From Fibrobacteres bacterium CG2_30_45_31 (GTDB lineage: Bacteria > Fibrobacterota > Fibrobacteria > Fibrobacterales > Fibrobacteraceae): a DNA stretch of 8,223 bases. A program made the translations under genes and the position numbers. Shown here one piece after another: positions 6,801-8,223 of the stretch. The number at the start of each line of letters is the position of its first letter. The stretch's first letter is position 1. The DNA lies in assembly GCA_001873075.1 (NCBI GenBank), contig MNYL01000010.1:1-8223 (forward strand). The letters are read 5' to 3'. A model generated the notes under the pieces. That model was given only the letters and a program-made list of their open reading frames with translations. It was not told the DNA's origin and searched no databases.

Positions 6801-7553
6801 GGTTCCTGCAGTATCTGAAGTGATTCCACTAAACAGATTGTCTGAGTGATTACTCTGAATGAGACCTTTGTGTGAAAATACAAAAGCATGGTTTCCTACA
6901 GGCTTGTTTTCTAAAACAGAATCGATCCATTGTTGTTGAGTCGAGCTTACCCCGTAAGAGGCTCCGGTCGAATCTTGAAACTGATCGATCATAATGAATG
7001 TGGCGTTTCCATAATTAAACGCATAGCTCAGTCCGTTCAGCCCACTGTTCGGACTTGAAAAATCTGAACCTAATTGAAAGGTCGTATAATTTTCCGGTCG
7101 GGTAATCGGATGAATATTTGCGCTGTCTGTCCAGTTAAATGCATTATCTGGAGTCCTATTTTGAATTCCGTAACGGGTCTGCGGAAACACCCGAAAAAAT
7201 TCTTTTGCTGCGGTTTTAGAGTCTTCATGGTTCCCGCGAATAGGGAAAAATCCGATTCCTGCATTATAGAGTTCTTGTGTATAGGTTACTCGCGTATCAA
7301 TAGCGGCAACTGCCATTGCATCAGAGGATGCTTTATCTGTAATGTCGCCTACAGTAGTTACAAATGTAACCCCGTGTCGAATCATTTCTTTATTGACCTG
7401 ATTAATAATACCTACAGCGACTGAATTCGGATTTTTAAGATCCACATCATTGGACCACTGTGTATCTCCGATTATGCCGAACTTCCATGGAGCGGCCTCT
7501 GCCAGACAGGCAAGGCTGCAAAGTCCTAAAAGGATTCCAATTGATTTATTCAT
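3804..7553 (-). CDS. Exported multidomain calcineurin-like metallophosphoesterase with cadherin-like repeats and T9SS-type tail
   Basis: The product is 1249 residues. A type I signal peptide ends LACLAEA-AP (about 1-20). Residues 22-345 are a calcineurin-like phosphoesterase with metal-ligand motifs GDTQ (29-32), VGDITD (D70), RGNHE (N108, H109), FSHKG (H228) and TGHDH (H270, H272). Gln in place of the usual His in the first motif is known in some exported members of the superfamily. Residues about 346-548 are a module I cannot name. Residues about 551-1037 hold five cadherin/Ig-like repeats of about 95-103 residues, each with a VxxDED-type opening and an NDxP-type boundary (LNDAP 640, VNDVP 743, VNDAP 841, VNDLP 936, VNDMP 1033). 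A sixth, different repeat with YTPDAGYYGFDWLKFSV runs to about 1120. A serine-rich linker (1127-1172) leads to a C-terminal domain with VEFYNVIGMRV, LKSGTYIVRD and a final RVFILK, like T9SS sorting domains. The role is probably surface or secreted phosphoester hydrolysis; the substrate is unknown. The ribosome site is weak (AAGAG), and the start overlaps an upstream ORF. Confidence 0.92.
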   Translation of the reverse strand: MNKSIGILLGLCSLACLAEAAPWKFGIIGDTQWSNDVDLKNPNSVAVGIINQVNKEMIRHGVTFVTTVGDITDKASSDAMAVAAIDTRVTYTQELYNAGIGFFPIRGNHEDSKTAAKEFFRVFPQTRYGIQNRTPDNAFNWTDSANIHPITRPENYTTFQLGSDFSSPNSGLNGLSYAFNYGNATFIMIDQFQDSTGASYGVSSTQQQWIDSVLENKPVGNHAFVFSHKGLIQSNHSDNLFSGITSDTAGTNTFIRSLHKHHAKFLFTGHDHVHEYSLIEDSDLNSDASVRQLIAASMSYKFYTPQKTPLDSANIKTFGFSRKTPVSQKLYDIGYYIVTVDGDNVTLDHYSVPSGSTNSISTTPELTGRWAWRERQGASLNGKEFIIEQGKTYTGVTDSYNGTEMKILEGVNTTTAGDYYDRKFRQLVNTGWSDADTIASLHSKILNLWGMNSTYSTDTTSTFVLSMNYDATANLDSLRNGSIALISTDTNDVIYWAVDRNKGGAPNFVNRAWQASDPLGTYGHDEATGTVWAVVNHCGKFAIAQSPFWKPIQQKVLDTVVVDEDAILAPISLSGLFSGINLTYTFKTSNAALVDVSGDTSSMTLALKENANGEAIITIEVTDENKRKTQATMKLTVNPLNDAPYVNNITDIDAEEDAKISSVNLSTVFGDVDDASLTYEIVYKNAAFADAEISTVQSGPTTTKKLLISLAENVYGKDSIIISATDTSGLSVLDTVIITVHSVNDVPVVAKVLSDVTTDEEETIADIDLSGVFSDVEDLENLTLSAVSSDTNLVQVGLTTDGKLNFRLKDNANGYTTIKLTATDSEGDSVITGFAVTVNAVNDAPEILAAFDAIVVDEDSILPTLAFSEHLGDIDGDELTYKVKSDDEDLVLAVNRNDSLILSLQPDAFGEALITVTAYDATDSVSVTLTVTVNAVNDLPVVAHPIQDIQVDEDALVESIDVSEVFSDVESATMPISRIENSNTTLLTLKLEDNKLHITLAEDSSGSATIRLYSQDNNEMQITDEFTITVSPVNDMPTVADILDSVVIDDTKTIAIHAEDKEGSVVSYKLVQSPMNGTVEFVSDSIKYTPDAGYYGFDWLKFSVTDNDGLSSENGFMIIFVQQSVALSSSSSEDYSSSSISSSSSEYETSSSSSNEKVSSSSSEYETSSSSSENTIVLKNADLALESNFLIRDRQIIAQQNTSVEFYNVIGMRVARYDLAKGQSMAITLKSGTYIVRDRIGNSRVFILK
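4038..4175 (-). repeat. Serine-rich linker coding repeat (18-codon unit)
   Basis: This DNA encodes the poly-serine linker (residues 1127-1172) of the phosphoesterase. Two 44-bp units, 4038-4081 and 4092-4135, share most bases at a 54-bp period and encode SSSSSEYETSSSSS twice. Most differences between the units are silent, so the protein repeat is retained while the DNA has drifted. Poly-serine linkers are a hallmark of exported Fibrobacter proteins. Confidence 0.75.
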
Positions 7554-7671
7554 TGTTTTTTCTCTTGTTTGGGGTTATTCGATTGGCGGTTAAAACCAAA
7601 GGTTCCTTTTGCCGGTTTCTTTGAAAAATTTGGATTTGCTGGATTCTTTCGGGATCGACTGGGATGCTCAT
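7546..7671 (-). CDS. Small hydrophilic ORF, 41 residues, overlapping the phosphoesterase start
   Basis: I do not recognise this product. The ATG at 7671-7669 is preceded by AGGAG (7681-7677) with a 5-nt spacer, much stronger than the site of the large gene downstream. The frame ends in TAA at 7548-7546, inside the ATGAATAA that starts the phosphoesterase, giving an 8-bp overlap in a different frame. This arrangement suggests translational coupling. The product begins MSIPVDPERI, is Gln/Arg/Lys-rich (QQIQIFQRNRQKEP) and ends NKRKNNE, with no signal peptide, no membrane segment and no Cys. It may be a leader peptide whose translation delivers ribosomes to the weak start at 7553, or a small protein in its own right. 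A chance ORF is less likely given the ribosome site and the overlap, but codon evidence in 41 codons is thin. Confidence 0.6.
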   Translation of the reverse strand: MSIPVDPERIQQIQIFQRNRQKEPLVLTANRITPNKRKNNE

Positions 7672-7676
7672 TTTTT

Positions 7677-7681
7677 CTCCT
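7677..7681 (-). promoter_or_regulatory. Shine-Dalgarno of the 41-residue ORF
   Basis: AGGAG with a 5-nt spacer to the ATG at 7671. It is the only good ribosome site upstream of the phosphoesterase and is the main reason for calling the small ORF. Confidence 0.65.
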
Positions 7682-7704
7682 AGTTATCGTGATTGAATTT
7701 AAAG

Positions 7705-7710
7705 AATATA
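7705..7710 (-). promoter_or_regulatory. Possible -10 element for the small ORF-phosphoesterase unit
   Basis: TATATT on the minus strand would place transcription start near 7698 and give a leader of about 27 nt before the small ORF. No convincing TTGACA-like box lies 16-18 bp upstream, so this is a weak call. Confidence 0.28.
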
Positions 7711-7786
7711 GGGCCCACGTCTGAAAATTGGTTTGCGAAAGACAAAATCGAATGGATCAAGCAAAATGGATGGGCGTAGACATGAG

Positions 7787-7817
7787 AAGTGACGAATATT
7801 GATGATATTCGCCACTT
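7787..7817. other. Long hairpin without a T-tract downstream of the outer-membrane gene
   Basis: On the minus strand AAGTGGCGAATAT (7817-7805), loop CATCA, ATATTCGTCACTT (7799-7787) forms a 13-bp stem with one G-T pair. It starts 41 bp after the TAG at 7860-7858. No run of T follows on either strand, so it is not a standard intrinsic terminator. It could stabilise the 3' end of the upstream gene's mRNA, act with Rho, or be a REP-like intergenic palindrome. Confidence 0.6.
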
Positions 7818-7857
7818 TGGTGGGTCATGAATGAATTTTTAGAGGAACCCTAATCAG

Positions 7858-8223
7858 CTATTGAATTGTTGTGGAGATGCGAAGCGCTGCTGCCACATCC
7901 TTAATTTTGTTTTCACTGTAAACGCTGAATTGAGCTTTTGTTTTATCTCCGAGTTTCTTAACGGCCGCAACGGTCCAAGCCATATTATCTGCATCTTTTT
8001 TAAAGTCTTCGCGGTCACCGATGTATTCCATTTCTACAAACAGATTGTTAAGAAGTCCTGCGGTAGGAATTTCCAAGCCTACGAAGAATGGAAAATAGTT
8101 AGTGTCTTCAGCATATTCCGGTTTAACGGCATTAGGCGCTGTGGCGAGATCATCATTTGTTCCAGTGACAATCATCGCCGCTTCACCATAAACGCGTAGT
8201 GAAGGCATCACTGTAAAGGATGC
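7858..8223 (-). CDS. Probable outer-membrane beta-barrel protein, C-terminal 121 residues (partial)
   Basis: The frame is open from the right edge to TAG at 7860-7858, so this is the end of a gene that starts outside the window; the GTG-ATG at 8211-8206 is internal. The visible part has alternating hydrophobic-polar strands of beta-barrel type: SLRVYGEAAMIVTG, YFPFFVGLEIPTAG, NNLFVEMEYIGDR, MAWTVAAVKKLG, KAQFSVYSENK and VAAALRISTTIQ, joined by acidic turns such as EDFKKDADN. Short strands with tight turns and long polar loops suit a porin-like outer-membrane protein. It ends in Gln rather than the usual terminal Phe, and no family name is secure. It runs in the same direction as the phosphoesterase, but a 186-bp gap with a hairpin separates it from the 41-residue ORF. 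Confidence 0.6.
   Translation of the reverse strand, partial: ASFTVMPSLRVYGEAAMIVTGTNDDLATAPNAVKPEYAEDTNYFPFFVGLEIPTAGLLNNLFVEMEYIGDREDFKKDADNMAWTVAAVKKLGDKTKAQFSVYSENKIKDVAAALRISTTIQ

Noticed and set aside
7861..8199. Plus-strand 112-residue ORF at the right edge
   Set aside because: It is antisense to the outer-membrane gene, which has a beta-barrel-like pattern; the plus frame is Cys/Phe/His-rich and incoherent.
1..8223. CRISPR array, tRNA, transposase or inverted-repeat-bounded element
   Set aside because: I found no regularly spaced direct repeats outside coding sequence, no cloverleaf-like sequence and no transposase or integrase motif.

Overview
The window looks like chromosome from a member of the Fibrobacterota (Fibrobacter or a close relative). 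The evidence is a protein with the FISUMP domain (Fibrobacter succinogenes major paralogous domain, typified by WMTENLAYD, CPSGWHLP and FYWSAST), and a very large exported protein with a poly-serine linker and a C-terminal domain of the type IX secretion (T9SS/Por) sorting kind. No tRNA, rRNA, CRISPR array, transposase or phage gene was seen. This reads as ordinary chromosomal sequence that is rich in envelope and exported proteins.

Left part (1-1602, all minus strand): the start of a YfhO-like polytopic membrane protein runs off the left edge. Immediately upstream of its start codon is a textbook intrinsic terminator. Before that lies a 36-residue single-pass membrane peptide with a near-perfect Shine-Dalgarno, and before that a 316-residue fusion of an ArsR-type winged helix to a class I SAM-dependent methyltransferase. 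The regulator and the small peptide may be one transcription unit ended by the terminator, with a possible internal promoter between them.

Middle part (1661-3536, plus strand): a PAP2-superfamily membrane phosphatase is divergent from the regulator across only 58 bp. It is followed 43 bp later by a secreted protein built from two FISUMP copies, the first degenerate. The spacing suggests an operon. A non-coding stretch follows, then a strong minus-strand terminator that belongs to the convergent gene.

Right part (3804-8223, minus strand): a 1249-residue exported calcineurin-like metallophosphoesterase carries a middle module I cannot assign, about six cadherin/Ig-like repeats, a serine-rich linker and a T9SS-type tail. 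Its start overlaps by 8 bp the end of a previously hidden 41-codon ORF that has a strong Shine-Dalgarno, which suggests translational coupling. Further right is a long hairpin without a T-tract, then the C-terminal part of a probable outer-membrane protein that enters from the right edge.

The theme is envelope and surface biology: membrane lipid or polymer modification (YfhO-like, PAP2) and exported multidomain proteins (FISUMP, T9SS cargo). I see no complete defence or mobile system. The best novelty candidates are the two short genes, the terminator that abuts the YfhO start, and the architecture of the exported phosphoesterase.
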